NCBI RefSeq assembly: GCF_002211305.1 | Contig: NZ_LOKW01000026.1 | Span: 372,001-436,000, forward strand | Length of the DNA stretch: 64,000 nucleotides | Reading direction: 5' to 3' | DNA from: Rhizobium sp. R634 | GTDB lineage: Bacteria; Pseudomonadota; Alphaproteobacteria; Rhizobiales; Rhizobiaceae | Part shown: piece after piece, positions 52,530 through 61,537 of the stretch | Numbering within the stretch: position 1 is the stretch's first letter | How the letters are laid out: each line of letters starts with the position of its first letter | The notes under the pieces: model-generated | The model's input: only the letters and a program-made list of their open reading frames with translations | What the model was told of the DNA's origin: nothing | The model's database searches: none | Translations under genes and position numbers: made by a program

Positions 52530-52901
52530 CTACGGCTCCCGGCGTTCGGCCGCCAACTGCTGGCGAATGAAGTCGGGACCGCCCGCGAGCCGTTTCGCCA
52601 GCAGGCTCGCCGGATCGACCATGCGCCAATAAGGCGTCACCATCGAAGCCGGTTCGCCCTTCTCCAGCGCGCCGAAGGAGAATTCCGCGATCGCACGCAA
52701 ATGCCGCTGCACCGTCACCGGGCAACAGGCGTCCGCTCCATATTTGGCCGCGAGTTGACGGCGGACGAGACCAGCTTCGGTGAAGACACCTTCAGGCGCT
52801 GATCGGATCTGCTCTACGACCATCTGCTCGGATGGAATAAGCATCGATTGCATTCCGTTGCGGCCTTTGCGCCGCGGCTTGATCGTCGGAATCTCGCTCA
52901 T
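52530..52901 (-). CDS. Conserved hypothetical protein
   Basis: Starting at ATG 52901 (GAGG upstream) gives 123 residues; the longer frame has no support. The N-terminus is basic (IPTIKPRRKGRNG). A compact region follows with GVFTEAGLVRRQLAAKYGADACCPVTVQRHLRAI, which looks like a helix-turn-helix, then WRMVDPASLLAKRLAGGPDFIRQQL. I do not recognise the family. The CCP motif is reminiscent of DNA alkyltransferase-type active sites, but the rest does not match. Adjacent genes: SsuD leader downstream on the same strand, and a divergent dehydrogenase. Confidence 0.6.
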   Translation of the reverse strand: MSEIPTIKPRRKGRNGMQSMLIPSEQMVVEQIRSAPEGVFTEAGLVRRQLAAKYGADACCPVTVQRHLRAIAEFSFGALEKGEPASMVTPYWRMVDPASLLAKRLAGGPDFIRQQLAAERREP

Positions 52902-53064
52902 GTCACCCTCGGGACCAACCATGCTCTCGTCCCATCTAGGGCTCGGTCGAATGCTGACCAGCCTCACACGCATCAATCGGAAGGAAGTCCGTGTTCCCGC
53001 CTTTTCTGCTTCCGCTGTTTCGGTTAATCCTCAGGGCCTCACACTCTGGATAAGGATAGGACAT

Positions 53065-53934
53065 ATGGCAAAAGTCGCGTTCATCGGTCTCGGCGTCATG
53101 GGCTTCCCCATGGCAGGGCATCTGAAGACGAAGGGCGGCCACGATGTCACCGTCTATAACCGCACGCCCGAGAAAGCCGCCGCCTGGGCCGAAAAATTCT
53201 CCGGCAAGTCGGCCCCCACCCCGGCCGAAGCCGCCGCCGGCGCCGATTTCGTCTTCGTCTGCGTCGGCAATGACGACGATCTCCGCTCGGTGACATCGGG
53301 CGAAAATGGCGCCCTGCACGGCATGAAGCCCGGCTCGGTGCTGATCGACAATACCACGGCCAGCGCCGAGGTCGCCCGCGAACTTTACGCCGCCGCCAAG
53401 GAAAAAGGCGTCGATTTCATTGACGCCCCAGTTTCCGGCGGCCAGGCCGGCGCCGAAAACGGCGTCTTGACGGTCATGTGCGGCGGCGACCAAGCCGTCT
53501 TCGAACGTGCCCGGCCGGTGATCGACGCCTATGCCCGCATGGTCGGCCTGATGGGCCCGGCCGGTTCCGGCCAGCTGACCAAGATGGTCAACCAGATCTG
53601 CATCGCCGGCCTCGTCCAGGGACTTTCCGAAGCGCTGCATTTCGGTAAGCGCGCCGGCCTCGATATCGAAAAGGTCGTCGAGGTGATCTCGAAGGGCGCG
53701 GCCGGCTCCTGGCAGATGGAAAACCGCCACAAGACCATGAATGCGGGCAAATATGATTTCGGCTTCGCAGTCGACTGGATGCGCAAGGATCTCGGTATCG
53801 TACTGACCGAGGCTCGCAGCAACGGCGCCAAGCTGCCGGTCACCGCCCTCGTCGACCAGTTCTACGGCGATGTTCAGGCGATGGGCGGCAGTCGCTGGGA
53901 CACGTCTTCGCTGCTTGCCCGTCTGGAAAAATGA
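53065..53934 (+). CDS. 3-hydroxyisobutyrate dehydrogenase-like NAD(P)-dependent enzyme
   Basis: From ATG 53065 (AGGATAGG upstream) the product has 289 residues. The Rossmann motif GLGVMGFPMAGHL (residues 8-20) is followed by the substrate-site DAPVSGGQAGAENG, catalytic Lys in GSGQLTKMVNQ, and KDLGIVLTEA. It is a beta-hydroxyacid dehydrogenase of the MmsB/GarR/GlxR group; the exact acid is not clear. The AlkD-like gene overlaps its stop by four bases. Confidence 0.92.
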   Translation: MAKVAFIGLGVMGFPMAGHLKTKGGHDVTVYNRTPEKAAAWAEKFSGKSAPTPAEAAAGADFVFVCVGNDDDLRSVTSGENGALHGMKPGSVLIDNTTASAEVARELYAAAKEKGVDFIDAPVSGGQAGAENGVLTVMCGGDQAVFERARPVIDAYARMVGLMGPAGSGQLTKMVNQICIAGLVQGLSEALHFGKRAGLDIEKVVEVISKGAAGSWQMENRHKTMNAGKYDFGFAVDWMRKDLGIVLTEARSNGAKLPVTALVDQFYGDVQAMGGSRWDTSSLLARLEK

Positions 53935-54614
53935 TCGGCCCCTCCTCCAGTGCAGCCGAGTTGATCGCGCATCTCGAAACGCTGCGCTCGGAGGAGAATG
54001 TCGCCGCCATGGCGCGCTTCGGTATCGTGACCGACCGCGCGCTCGGCATTTCCAATCCCGACCTCCGGGCCGTCTCCAGGCAGGCAAAGAAGGATCACCT
54101 CAGGGCGATGGAGCTCTGGCGGAGCGAGATCCGCGAAGCCCGCCTGCTCGCTCTCTACACAGCCGAGCCGAAGCGGCTGACGAAGGACGAAGCCAGACAC
54201 TGGGCCGATGATTTCAATTCCTGGGAGATCGTCGATTGCGCCGCCGACCTCTTCGTCGAGGCCCGGCTGGACGAGCTCATCTGGCTATTCGCCGCCGACG
54301 AGCGCCAATTCGTGCGCCGCACCGCCTTCGCGATGATCGCCGGCGCCGCCGTCCACCGGAAGAAGGAGTCCGATGCGGCCATCCTCGGCTTTATGCCGCT
54401 GATCGAAGCCCATTCGGACGATGCCCGCAACTTCGTGCGCAAGGCCGTCAACTGGGCATTGCGCAGCATCGGCAAGCGCAATCTCGCCTGCCACGCGCCG
54501 GCACTGGCGCTCGCAAAGGTTCTGGCGGAAAGCCCCGATAAAACCGCCCGCTGGATCGGCAAGGATGCCGTCAGGGAACTCGGCGACGAAAAGCTGCTGG
54601 CGCGGTTGAGATAA
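53931..54614 (+). CDS. DNA alkylation repair (AlkD-like) protein
   Basis: The 227-residue protein is made of HEAT-like helical repeats typical of AlkD: NPDLRAVSRQAKKDHLRAMELWRSEIREARLLAL, then WADDFNSWEIVDCAADLFV and FVRKAVNWALRSIGKRN. AlkD removes alkylated purines (3-methyladenine, 7-methylguanine) without flipping the base. The catalytic Asp in this fold probably lies in the WEIVDCAAD stretch. It overlaps the dehydrogenase gene by four bases. Confidence 0.88.
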   Translation: MIGPSSSAAELIAHLETLRSEENVAAMARFGIVTDRALGISNPDLRAVSRQAKKDHLRAMELWRSEIREARLLALYTAEPKRLTKDEARHWADDFNSWEIVDCAADLFVEARLDELIWLFAADERQFVRRTAFAMIAGAAVHRKKESDAAILGFMPLIEAHSDDARNFVRKAVNWALRSIGKRNLACHAPALALAKVLAESPDKTARWIGKDAVRELGDEKLLARLR

Positions 54615-54709
54615 AGCAAGTCACGCAAAAAGCACGGGGAGTGTATCCGAGAGATCGTGACGTGCTTGAGGGTGAACGCCGGCCAATGCTGCGGCCCTCC
54701 ACCTCTTCT

Positions 54710-55606
54710 TCAATGAGGCCTGGATTTTTCAACGAGGAAATCGATCAGCACACGCACCGCCGGCGGCATGCCCTTGGCCGTGGTGAAAACGATGTAGAAC
54801 TCGCTCTCCTCCGACTGCCACTCGGGCAGCACCCGCACCAGCTTGCCGGCCTGAAGGTCGTTCTCGCAGGCGCTTTCGAGCAGAAGCCCGAATCCGAGGC
54901 CGGCGCGGGCCGCGTCGAGGATGGCGGTCATGCTGCGGCAGGTGAGTCGCGGCTGATGCCGAATCACCTGTTTGGCGCCATTCGGGCCAATCAGTTCCCA
55001 GGTATGGAACGACACCCATGACGTCATCGCCAGCGTCGGCAGATCGGCGAGTTCTTCCACGTCAGTTATGCCGCCGACGCGCTCGATCAGCGAGGGACTT
55101 GCGACGAGAATGCGCCGCGCCCGATCGAGCTTGCGCATCGTCAGGCTCGTCTGCGTCTCCGGCTCGTTGGTTGCCCTCACCTCAAGGTCGATACGTTCGT
55201 TGATGAGGTCTGCGCGCCGTTCTGAACCGATAATCTGCAGCTTGATCTTCGGATAGCGTTCGAGGAATTCAGGCAGGATACCTCCGACGGAAATATCGAC
55301 AAGGCCGAGTGGGCAACCCATTCGCACCACGCCCTGCGGATCGGACTGAGCTTCGGTGACGATCGACTTGGCGCGATCGGCCTCCTGCAGGATGGTCTGG
55401 CATCGCTCATAAAAAGCCTGGCCGATCTCTGTCACCCGGAAGTGACGGGTCGAACGCTCTATCAGCCTCGCGCCAAGTCCTTCTTCAAGCCGGCTGACCC
55501 GCCTGCTCAGTTTCGAACGTGGTATCTTGAGATCGCGGCTTGCAGACGCAAAACCACCGCTGGAGACGACGGCGGCGAAGTAATAGTAGTCGTTGAGATC
55601 GTCCAT
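54710..55606 (-). CDS. LysR-family transcriptional regulator
   Basis: ATG 55606 gives 298 residues; a longer open frame upstream is not LysR-like and is rejected. The HTH lies at residues 18-40 (SGGFASASRDLKIPRSKLSRRVSRLEEGLGARLIER), followed by an effector domain beginning VVRMGCPLGLVDISVGG. The divergent space toward the porin gene gives no clear target. It is of the CrgA/DsdC-like single-gene class by pattern. Confidence 0.92.
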   Translation of the reverse strand: MDDLNDYYYFAAVVSSGGFASASRDLKIPRSKLSRRVSRLEEGLGARLIERSTRHFRVTEIGQAFYERCQTILQEADRAKSIVTEAQSDPQGVVRMGCPLGLVDISVGGILPEFLERYPKIKLQIIGSERRADLINERIDLEVRATNEPETQTSLTMRKLDRARRILVASPSLIERVGGITDVEELADLPTLAMTSWVSFHTWELIGPNGAKQVIRHQPRLTCRSMTAILDAARAGLGFGLLLESACENDLQAGKLVRVLPEWQSEESEFYIVFTTAKGMPPAVRVLIDFLVEKSRPH

Positions 55607-56000
55607 AAGTACAAGCTGCCCGAGAGTAGAAATGAAGAGCGGCCCCCCTGCAGGGTTGTATCCGCTCCCCGGGAAAGCTGTGATCACATTGTCGGCATCG
55701 AACCTTCTTCTGGCGACCTGTTGCGGCAAAGCCAGCCGATAGCGATTGGCACGCGGCTTCGCAGCCTCGTTCGGCATAATGATGCTATGGCTTCGAAATT
55801 GAAAAGAGACGGTCTTAGGGGCGGCAGGCATGATGCCGACGTGCGATACGCCACGCCGGTTCGTCTCATCTGCGAAGGCTCCGTAGAAGGATGCCTTGAA
55901 AAATGTAGGGGAAAAACGCTGCAAGGACGGTCCGGCAGGGAAGACCGGACCCGTCCCCGTAGCTGATCGGAGGTCACTCGGATCAGAAACTGATTTGAAA
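55607..56000. other. Intergenic region between LysR regulator and porin
   Basis: About 390 bases separate the LysR start from the porin terminator. Long open frames run through both strands here but lack ribosome sites and family resemblance. The LysR promoter should lie in this part. No gene or RNA is evident. Confidence 0.35.
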
Positions 56001-56024
56001 TGCTCCCGGCAAAAACCGGGAGCA
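56001..56024 (-). terminator. Terminator hairpin after porin gene
   Basis: TGCTCCCGG (56001-56009) and CCGGGAGCA (56016-56024) form a perfect nine-base stem with a CAAAAA loop, 13 bases after the porin stop (read on the minus strand). The T-run is short. Confidence 0.65.
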
Positions 56025-56036
56025 TCAGTAGGCAGA

Positions 56037-57059
56037 TTAGAACGAACGCTGCAGGCGGAAGTAGCCCGTCGTGGAGTCGTCGCCATCATCCGGATCGAGG
56101 TACTGAACCGAAGCCTTGGCGTAGAAGTTGTCGACGATCTGATAGTCAACCGTCAGACCGACCTTCCAGGCATCGCCGAGACCGTCGAAGTCATCCGGAA
56201 CAACCTTGCCGCCGCCGAAGTAGTTGCCGTAGTACTGAACAGCCGGGGTGATCTTCAGCTTGTCAGTTGCCTTGATGGCGTATTCGGCAGCAACAGCCCA
56301 TTCAGCCGACGAGTAGTAGGAGTTCGGGCCGGAGGAGTAAACGCCGGCGAGGCCGAGCGTGCCGGGGCCGATTTCAACCGTACCCATTGCACGGATAGCG
56401 CCGTCTTCGTTGTCGAAGTCCCAGCCACCGGTGATCTGGTAGCTGAATGCGCCGGCAGTGCCGCCAACGCCGAAGGCAACGCCAACGTTGTTGGCTTCTT
56501 CGCCGGCCTTGTAGACGCCGTCTTCCAGTTCGTCGACGCTGAGGCCAGCGTAGAAGTCGCCGCTTTCATACTGATAGCGGATGGAGTTGTGCAGCGTTAC
56601 GACAGAACCGATGTCGTCGGTTTCACCCGAAAGACCATCGTCCCACCAGCTGTAGAAGAGACCGGCGCGGAAGCCCGCGACGTCGAGGTAAGCGGAGTCG
56701 AGGATGGCTTCCTGGTCGGAGGCATTGTCAGCATTGAACTGCATGACGATGACGCCGGTCAGCGGACCATATTCGGTGTCGCTCTTGGCCGTGAACTGAA
56801 CCTGACCGCGGGTAACTGCATCCCAGTCAGAATCGCCGCCGACGTCTTCGCCAACGTTAACCTGGAAACGGATGTAGCCTTCGATCTTGAGGCAGGTTTC
56901 GGTGCCCGGGATGTAGAAGTAGCCGGTGCCGTAAGCGTCGCAGACGCGAACATATTCAACCGGTTCCGGCTCAGCAGCAACAATAGCGTCAGCTGCAAGA
57001 ACCGGCGTCGATGCAGCAAATGCTGCTGCTGATGCAAGCAAAACCATTCTGATGTTCAT
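56037..57059 (-). CDS. ropA: Outer-membrane porin (RopA-type)
   Basis: A 340-residue porin with a signal peptide (MVLLASAAAFAASTPVLA; mature start near AADAI). The mature protein has the alphaproteobacterial porin pattern: EYVRVCDAYGTGYFYIPGTETCLKIEGYIRFQ, alternating beta strands, acidic surface loops (DADNASDQE, DGDDSTTG) and a C-terminal phenylalanine (LQRSF) needed for BamA-dependent assembly. Two cysteines in the N-terminal segment are typical of the family. It is monocistronic, with a long upstream region and a terminator after it. Confidence 0.93.
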   Translation of the reverse strand: MNIRMVLLASAAAFAASTPVLAADAIVAAEPEPVEYVRVCDAYGTGYFYIPGTETCLKIEGYIRFQVNVGEDVGGDSDWDAVTRGQVQFTAKSDTEYGPLTGVIVMQFNADNASDQEAILDSAYLDVAGFRAGLFYSWWDDGLSGETDDIGSVVTLHNSIRYQYESGDFYAGLSVDELEDGVYKAGEEANNVGVAFGVGGTAGAFSYQITGGWDFDNEDGAIRAMGTVEIGPGTLGLAGVYSSGPNSYYSSAEWAVAAEYAIKATDKLKITPAVQYYGNYFGGGKVVPDDFDGLGDAWKVGLTVDYQIVDNFYAKASVQYLDPDDGDDSTTGYFRLQRSF

Positions 57060-57440
57060 TTACCAATCCATTCCTTTGTCGATCGGGGCTGATTTCCCAT
57101 CGGGTAGTCGATTTGAAGCCGGCCCAGTTTGAACAGCCATCTCGGCGTGCGGATCGATCGAACCGCCGAACCGTCATCCCATACCGGGATTAATCAAGCA
57201 ATTCTCGATGCACGCCAGATGGGCTGCGCCAGCCAACTTTCCCCGGCAACGTGATTTTTATACAACAACTTCAGATATTTAGATTGAAAACACGACAAGC
57301 GGCTCCGCGACGGAAATCCTCCATCGCAAGCCGCAGATAATACACCCCATTTGTCAAATTCTTCACCGTCCGACCCCCGTCGAACATCCTGGTGAAGCGA
57401 ATAAACTCTACCGCCGGCTAATCAACACACACAAGGTGGC
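57060..57440. promoter_or_regulatory. Long upstream region of the porin gene
   Basis: About 380 bases without a gene. An AT-rich part at 57245-57295 holds a possible minus-strand promoter: CTTGTC (57294-57299 on the plus strand as GACAAG) and TATCTG (57272-57277), 16 bases apart. A long untranslated leader of some 200 bases is therefore possible, as is common for rhizobial porins and their riboregulators. Confidence 0.35.
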
Positions 57441-57551
57441 AGCTTAGAACATGATGTTCTGATTTCGATACCAATGAGTCAAAATCATGACATTGGCCTC
57501 ACTGGTTCCATTCACCATAGCCCGGCAAAGGTTACCGGGCTATGTATTTTT
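57440..57551 (+). ncRNA. Candidate small RNA with terminal hairpin
   Basis: On the plus strand a palindrome (AGAACA-TGA-TGTTCT, 57446-57460), then CCAATG ... CATTGG (57471-57496), then a rho-independent terminator CATAGCCCGG/CCGGGCTATG with TATTTTT (57516-57551) follow each other. No coding frame upstream uses this terminator. A short transcript of about 100 nt is the simplest explanation; the promoter was not identified. Confidence 0.4.
57516..57551 (+). terminator. Orphan rho-independent terminator
   Basis: CATAGCCCGG (57516-57525) and CCGGGCTATG (57535-57544) form a perfect ten-base stem followed by TATTTTT. It points to the plus strand, though both flanking genes run leftward, so it must end a plus-strand transcript. 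Confidence 0.8.
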
Positions 57552-57747
57552 CTGGATTCCGGCAGGATTCGAGCATTTTTTTGCTATTCCCGCGGCTTTT
57601 CTACAGTCTGAGCCGCTCATTTTGATCTCAGCCGCCGTACCGGCCGCATTTCCGCCTATAACGAAAATGCCGATCCGGCCTCATTTCCCATGCAGTTGCA
57701 CGTCAGCGTGCGGTAGCAAAAACTCACGTGGACTCAACCGCTTGAGC

Positions 57748-58242
57748 TCAATCCTCGTTGGATTTGGCATTATCGAGGATCATGTAATCGAGCGGTAACT
57801 GAGTCGAATACTTGATCTGCTCCATCGCGAAAGCCGAAGAGACGTCGCGAATCTCTATCTTGGCGATCATTCGCTTATAGAAAGCGTCATAAGCAGCGAT
57901 ATCAGGCACCACGACTCGCAGGAGATAATCGACGTCGCCGCTCATCCGGTAGAACTCGACCACCTCGGGGAACTCGGCGACCACCTCGGAAAAACGCCGC
58001 AGCCATTCGATCGAATGAGTGGCCGTGCGAATCGACACGAAAACAGTAACTTTGGTGTTGACCTTCTCGGGGTCGAGGATGGCGACTCGGCGCTTGATGA
58101 CGCCGTCCTCTTCCATCTTCTGGATGCGTCGCCAGCAAGGCGTCGTCGAGAGCCCCACTTTCTTGGCGAGATCGGCAACTGCAAGGGTCGAATCTTCTTG
58201 CAGAAGACGCAGTATCTTTCGGTCGAGGCGGTCCATGCGCAC
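57748..58242 (-). CDS. Lrp/AsnC-family regulator
   Basis: A 164-residue protein with an N-terminal HTH (LDRKILRLLQEDSTLAVADLAKKVGLSTTPCWRRIQKMEEDGVI) and the RAM ligand domain (VSIRTATHSIEWLRRFSEVVAEFPEVVEFYRMSGDVDYLLRVV). This is the feast/famine family sensing amino acids. No neighbouring amino acid gene identifies its target. The chain has an extra C-terminal tail of 15 residues. Confidence 0.93.
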   Translation of the reverse strand: MRMDRLDRKILRLLQEDSTLAVADLAKKVGLSTTPCWRRIQKMEEDGVIKRRVAILDPEKVNTKVTVFVSIRTATHSIEWLRRFSEVVAEFPEVVEFYRMSGDVDYLLRVVVPDIAAYDAFYKRMIAKIEIRDVSSAFAMEQIKYSTQLPLDYMILDNAKSNED

Positions 58243-58305
58243 AACAGTCCTTTCGAATTATTTTCTTTGTATAACCCGATTCCGAGCGACGAAAAGAATT
58301 TTGTT

Positions 58306-58938
58306 TCAGAAAATCAGCTTTTTCGTCCGTTCCCGCAGGATCGGCAGCAATTCTTCCTCGAACCATGGATTGCGCTTCAGCCAGCCGCTGTTGCGCCAGC
58401 TCGGATGCGGCAAGGGCAGCACGGCGGGCAACCGGTCGGAAAGAAGGGTGTCGCGCCACGCCCGCACCGTCTCCGTCATATTGCCCCGCCCCTCGCCGGC
58501 CATATGCCAGGCCTGCGCATATTGGCCGATGACCAGCACCAGTTCGATCTGCGGCATGGCCGAGATCACCCTTTGCCGCCAGAACGGCGCGCATTCGCGG
58601 CGCGGCGGCAGATCGGAGCCCTTGTCGTCGTAACCGGGGAAGCAGAAACCCATGGGCACGATGGCGAATCGGTCGCGGTCGTAGAAGATTGCCCTGTCGA
58701 CGCCGAGCCATGACCGCAACCGGTCGCCGGAGGCATCGTCGAACGGCAGCCCGCTCTCGTGAACCCGAATCCCTGGCGCCTGCCCGGCGATCAGGATGCG
58801 CGCGGCCGATGAGATTACGGCCACCGGCCGCGGCTCGTGCGGTAGCCGGTCTTCGACGCCCTTTGCCGGTGCGTCACGACAGATGCGGCACCGGGCGATC
58901 TCCTGCCGCAGCTTCTCCAGCCTGGCTTCGTCGGTCAT
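58306..58938 (-). CDS. Uracil-DNA glycosylase superfamily protein
   Basis: ATG 58938 gives 210 residues. The N-terminal CRICRDAP and GQAPGIRVHESGLPFDDASGDRLRSWLG, and the C-terminal LPHPSWRNSGW, mark the UDG superfamily fold (family 4/5-like). The four cluster cysteines of family 4 are not all visible, so it may not hold an Fe-S cluster and may not be an active uracil glycosylase. The nuclease gene lies just upstream on the same strand with a four-base gap, so the pair probably shares a transcript. Confidence 0.85.
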   Translation of the reverse strand: MTDEARLEKLRQEIARCRICRDAPAKGVEDRLPHEPRPVAVISSAARILIAGQAPGIRVHESGLPFDDASGDRLRSWLGVDRAIFYDRDRFAIVPMGFCFPGYDDKGSDLPPRRECAPFWRQRVISAMPQIELVLVIGQYAQAWHMAGEGRGNMTETVRAWRDTLLSDRLPAVLPLPHPSWRNSGWLKRNPWFEEELLPILRERTKKLIF

Positions 58939-58942
58939 GTCT

Positions 58943-59500
58943 TCACTCCCATCCGGCGATCTGCCCGATGAAACGCAAGGCGTTGTCGAAACCGGAGCTT
59001 TGGCGCGCATGATCACGCACGTCGCGCGGCCTTTCGAAAGTCCCGGCCCAAAGGCCCGCTTTGGCAGCCCTCGCCTCAATCTCCTCCTTGCCATAATCGC
59101 CATAGGAGATGGCCATGCCGCCGCGCACCATGGCTGCATTGATGTCGCCGCGCGCGCCATTCCGGCAGACGACGAGCAGCCTGTCGTAACGGTCGCGGCG
59201 ATTGCCCCGGCATGTCGTCCCTGCGGTCAGCACCATGGCCTGCAGCGCTTCGCGCGCCGCGCGCCCGCAGGCCCAGGCCTTCCCGGCTCTCTCGCAGCTC
59301 TGATGGAGCTCCGGCGCGTCGATGCCTTCGAGGCGCAACCGTTCTTCTCCCAATGTCAGGCTGTCGCCGTCGGCTGCGTGAAATGCACCCGCATGCTCGA
59401 TTCTCGCCGCATCGTTGAGCTTGGCGGCGATCAGCGCGATGAGCGCCAGCAAGGCAAATGCGGTCACGCCGTCGCGAATCAGGCGCAGGCCTCTTGTCAC
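58943..59500 (-). CDS. Thermonuclease-family (SNase-like) protein
   Basis: The 185-residue protein has an N-terminal membrane anchor (VTAFALLALIALIAAKL) and a staphylococcal nuclease-like OB fold: DGDSLTLGEERLRLEGIDAPE with the metal-binding Asp and Arg, then DRYDRLLVVCRNG and MVRGGMAISYGDYG. It should cut nucleic acid outside or at the membrane. Four bases separate it from the UDG-like gene downstream, so the two are likely co-transcribed. Confidence 0.9.
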   Translation of the reverse strand: MTRGLRLIRDGVTAFALLALIALIAAKLNDAARIEHAGAFHAADGDSLTLGEERLRLEGIDAPELHQSCERAGKAWACGRAAREALQAMVLTAGTTCRGNRRDRYDRLLVVCRNGARGDINAAMVRGGMAISYGDYGKEEIEARAAKAGLWAGTFERPRDVRDHARQSSGFDNALRFIGQIAGWE

Positions 59501-59606
59501 GCTTTCGCCTCCTTAAAAAACAAATCCTTGGCAAAGATGGCAAACATCTTCTTAAGAATTGTCGGTTAGGCTCTTATCCACCCTGGGATGAAGTTTCAAC
59601 GTGCAC

Positions 59607-61142
59607 ATGAGTACCGGCGTAAGCACATCGACCGACAAGATTATCGTCGACAAGTCGCGCAGCCACCGCAACAAGGCCGTTTCCAAGGCCGTGCGGCAGA
59701 CCCGCGAACGTCTTCAGTCTGGTCATGCGTCCAATTCTTCCTTCGACCGCGATGTACTTAAGATGTATGTGGCATCGGCGCTGCAGGGCGCGACGATCAT
59801 GCCGCTCTTCGTCGTCATCATTACCGCGCTCGGTGTTTACTTTACTCAGAACACGCAATTGCTCTTCTGGGCGCTTCTGACGCTCACCTGCCACACCGGC
59901 AATATCTTGCTCGCGCGGCGCGCCCGCCGGCAGGAGATCACCGCCGAGAGCGCCCGCAGATGGCGCCGCCTGCTGCTTGCCGGCCAGTTCCTGCTCGGCT
60001 GCTGCTGGGCTGTCTTCGCGCTGCAGGGCTGCGACACCTGCGAGCCGTCGAGCTTTATACTCTATAAGGGCGCGACGCTGCTGATCGCGCTCTCTGTCAC
60101 GGCGATGTCGAATTTCATGCTGACGCCCTCCGTGCTGGTCGCTTTCGCACCGGCGGTCGTGGCGCTCACCGCCAAGAGCGGCCTGTCGCGTGACTTCCTC
60201 GAAATCAGCCTGACCGCCGTCTTCACCACCACGGTCGTCTTCTTCAGTTATATCAGCGACCGGCTCTTCCGGTCGAACCTGATGATCCTTTCCTACCAGT
60301 CGGAAAAGGACGATCTCATCGCCGAGCTGGAAGTGGCCAAATCCATGTCGGACGAGGCCCGCCGCCGCGCAGAAGAGGCAAACCTTGCCAAATCCCGCTT
60401 CCTCGCCTCCATGTCGCACGAGCTCAGGACCCCGCTCAACGCCATCCTCGGTTTCTCCGAGGTCATGTCGGCGGAAGTGCTGGGGCCGCTCGCCAATCCG
60501 ACCTACAAGGAATATGCCGGCGACATCCACCGCTCCGGCCAGCATCTGCTCGATCTCATCAACGAGATCCTCGACCTCTCGCGCATCGAAGCCGGCAAAT
60601 ACGAGCTGAGCGAGGAGGCGATCTCCCTGCTCGATATCACCGAGGATTGCATCGGCATGGTCCAGCTGCGCGCCCGCGCCAAGAACATTGCCATATCGGA
60701 TCAGTTCGAGCGGCAATTACCGGCCATCTGGGCCGACGAGAAGTCGATGCGCCAGGTGGTGCTCAATCTTCTCTCCAACGCCGTCAAGTTCACGCCGCAG
60801 GGCGGCGAGATCCACGTCAAGGTCGGCTGGACGGCCGGTGGCGGCCAGTACATCTCGATCAAGGACAACGGCCCCGGCATTCCGGAAGACGAGATTCCCG
60901 TCGTGCTGTCGGCCTTCGGCCAGGGCTCGATCGCCATCAAGAGCGCCGAACAGGGCACCGGCCTCGGCCTGCCGATCGTCCAGGCGATCCTTGCCAAGCA
61001 TGACGGGCAGTTCCTGCTGAAATCGAAGCTGCGCGAAGGCACGGAGGTCATCGCCATCCTGCCCGCCAAGCGCGTGCTCCAGAGCCTGCCGGCGGTCGAA
61101 GAGGCGCAGGCGGTTGCCCGCAAGCGCAAGAGTTTCGCCTGA
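59607..61142 (+). CDS. Membrane sensor histidine kinase
   Basis: I take ATG 59607 (511 residues); GTG 59601 is an alternative. After a basic N-terminal region of about 50 residues come five to six transmembrane segments (from SALQGATIMPLFVVIITALGVYF to about residue 215), then a coiled-coil and HisKA with the phospho-His in SMSHELRTPLNAILGFSEVMSAEVLGP. The ATPase domain has NAVKFTPQGG, DNGPGIPEDEIP and GTGLGLPIVQAI. The HisKA style (SEVMSAEVLGP) is that of the PleC/DivJ/PdhS group that controls CtrA signalling. No response regulator is adjacent. It converges with dgkA, one base between their stops. Confidence 0.9.
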   Translation: MSTGVSTSTDKIIVDKSRSHRNKAVSKAVRQTRERLQSGHASNSSFDRDVLKMYVASALQGATIMPLFVVIITALGVYFTQNTQLLFWALLTLTCHTGNILLARRARRQEITAESARRWRRLLLAGQFLLGCCWAVFALQGCDTCEPSSFILYKGATLLIALSVTAMSNFMLTPSVLVAFAPAVVALTAKSGLSRDFLEISLTAVFTTTVVFFSYISDRLFRSNLMILSYQSEKDDLIAELEVAKSMSDEARRRAEEANLAKSRFLASMSHELRTPLNAILGFSEVMSAEVLGPLANPTYKEYAGDIHRSGQHLLDLINEILDLSRIEAGKYELSEEAISLLDITEDCIGMVQLRARAKNIAISDQFERQLPAIWADEKSMRQVVLNLLSNAVKFTPQGGEIHVKVGWTAGGGQYISIKDNGPGIPEDEIPVVLSAFGQGSIAIKSAEQGTGLGLPIVQAILAKHDGQFLLKSKLREGTEVIAILPAKRVLQSLPAVEEAQAVARKRKSFA

Positions 61143-61143
61143 A

Positions 61144-61527
61144 TCAGCTGAAAAACAGATGTTTGCCGAGCACAAAAGCCAGATAAAGGCAGCAGGCGGC
61201 AATCATGCAGGACACCGCAAAGGAGCCGAGATCCTTGGCGTGTTTGCCCACGATCGAAATCTCCGGTGAGATCCGGTCGATCACTTCCTCGACGGCGGTA
61301 TTCATCGCCTCCATCGAAAACAACCCGAGAAACAGAAGCACCGCGACGACGATCTCGCCGGCGCTCGCCCCGACCAGCGCCAGCGCCGCGAGCGACACGA
61401 CGAAGAAGCCGAGCTCCTGGCGGAAGGCCGCCTCTTTCAACACGCGGCGAAAGCCGGCCCAGGAATAGCTGGCGGCTGCGATGAAATGCCGAAATCCGGT
61501 CTCCTTGGTCACCGCAGGCTTCGTCAA
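61144..61527 (-). CDS. dgkA: Diacylglycerol kinase
   Basis: This 127-residue three-helix membrane enzyme phosphorylates diacylglycerol, recycling the lipid left when periplasmic glucans are decorated. RRVLKEAAFRQELGFF contains the conserved Glu, and SMEAMNTAVEEVIDRI is the family signature. The last helix is FAVSCMIAACCLYLAFVLG. It lies downstream of cobT on the same strand with a ten-base gap. Confidence 0.94.
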   Translation of the reverse strand: MTKPAVTKETGFRHFIAAASYSWAGFRRVLKEAAFRQELGFFVVSLAALALVGASAGEIVVAVLLFLGLFSMEAMNTAVEEVIDRISPEISIVGKHAKDLGSFAVSCMIAACCLYLAFVLGKHLFFS

Positions 61528-61537
61528 GATACCCCTC

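Noticed and set aside
55607..56149. N-terminal extension of the LysR gene (479 residues in total)
   Set aside because: The LysR fold starts cleanly at 55606; the extension runs into the porin gene's coding strand and has no family resemblance.
55896..57032. 378-residue frame antisense to ropA
   Set aside because: It is the Val/Ala-rich reverse of the porin coding sequence, without a ribosome site.
57487..57798. 103-residue plus-strand frame over the orphan terminator
   Set aside because: It would be interrupted by the terminator at 57516-57551, has no ribosome site and resembles nothing.
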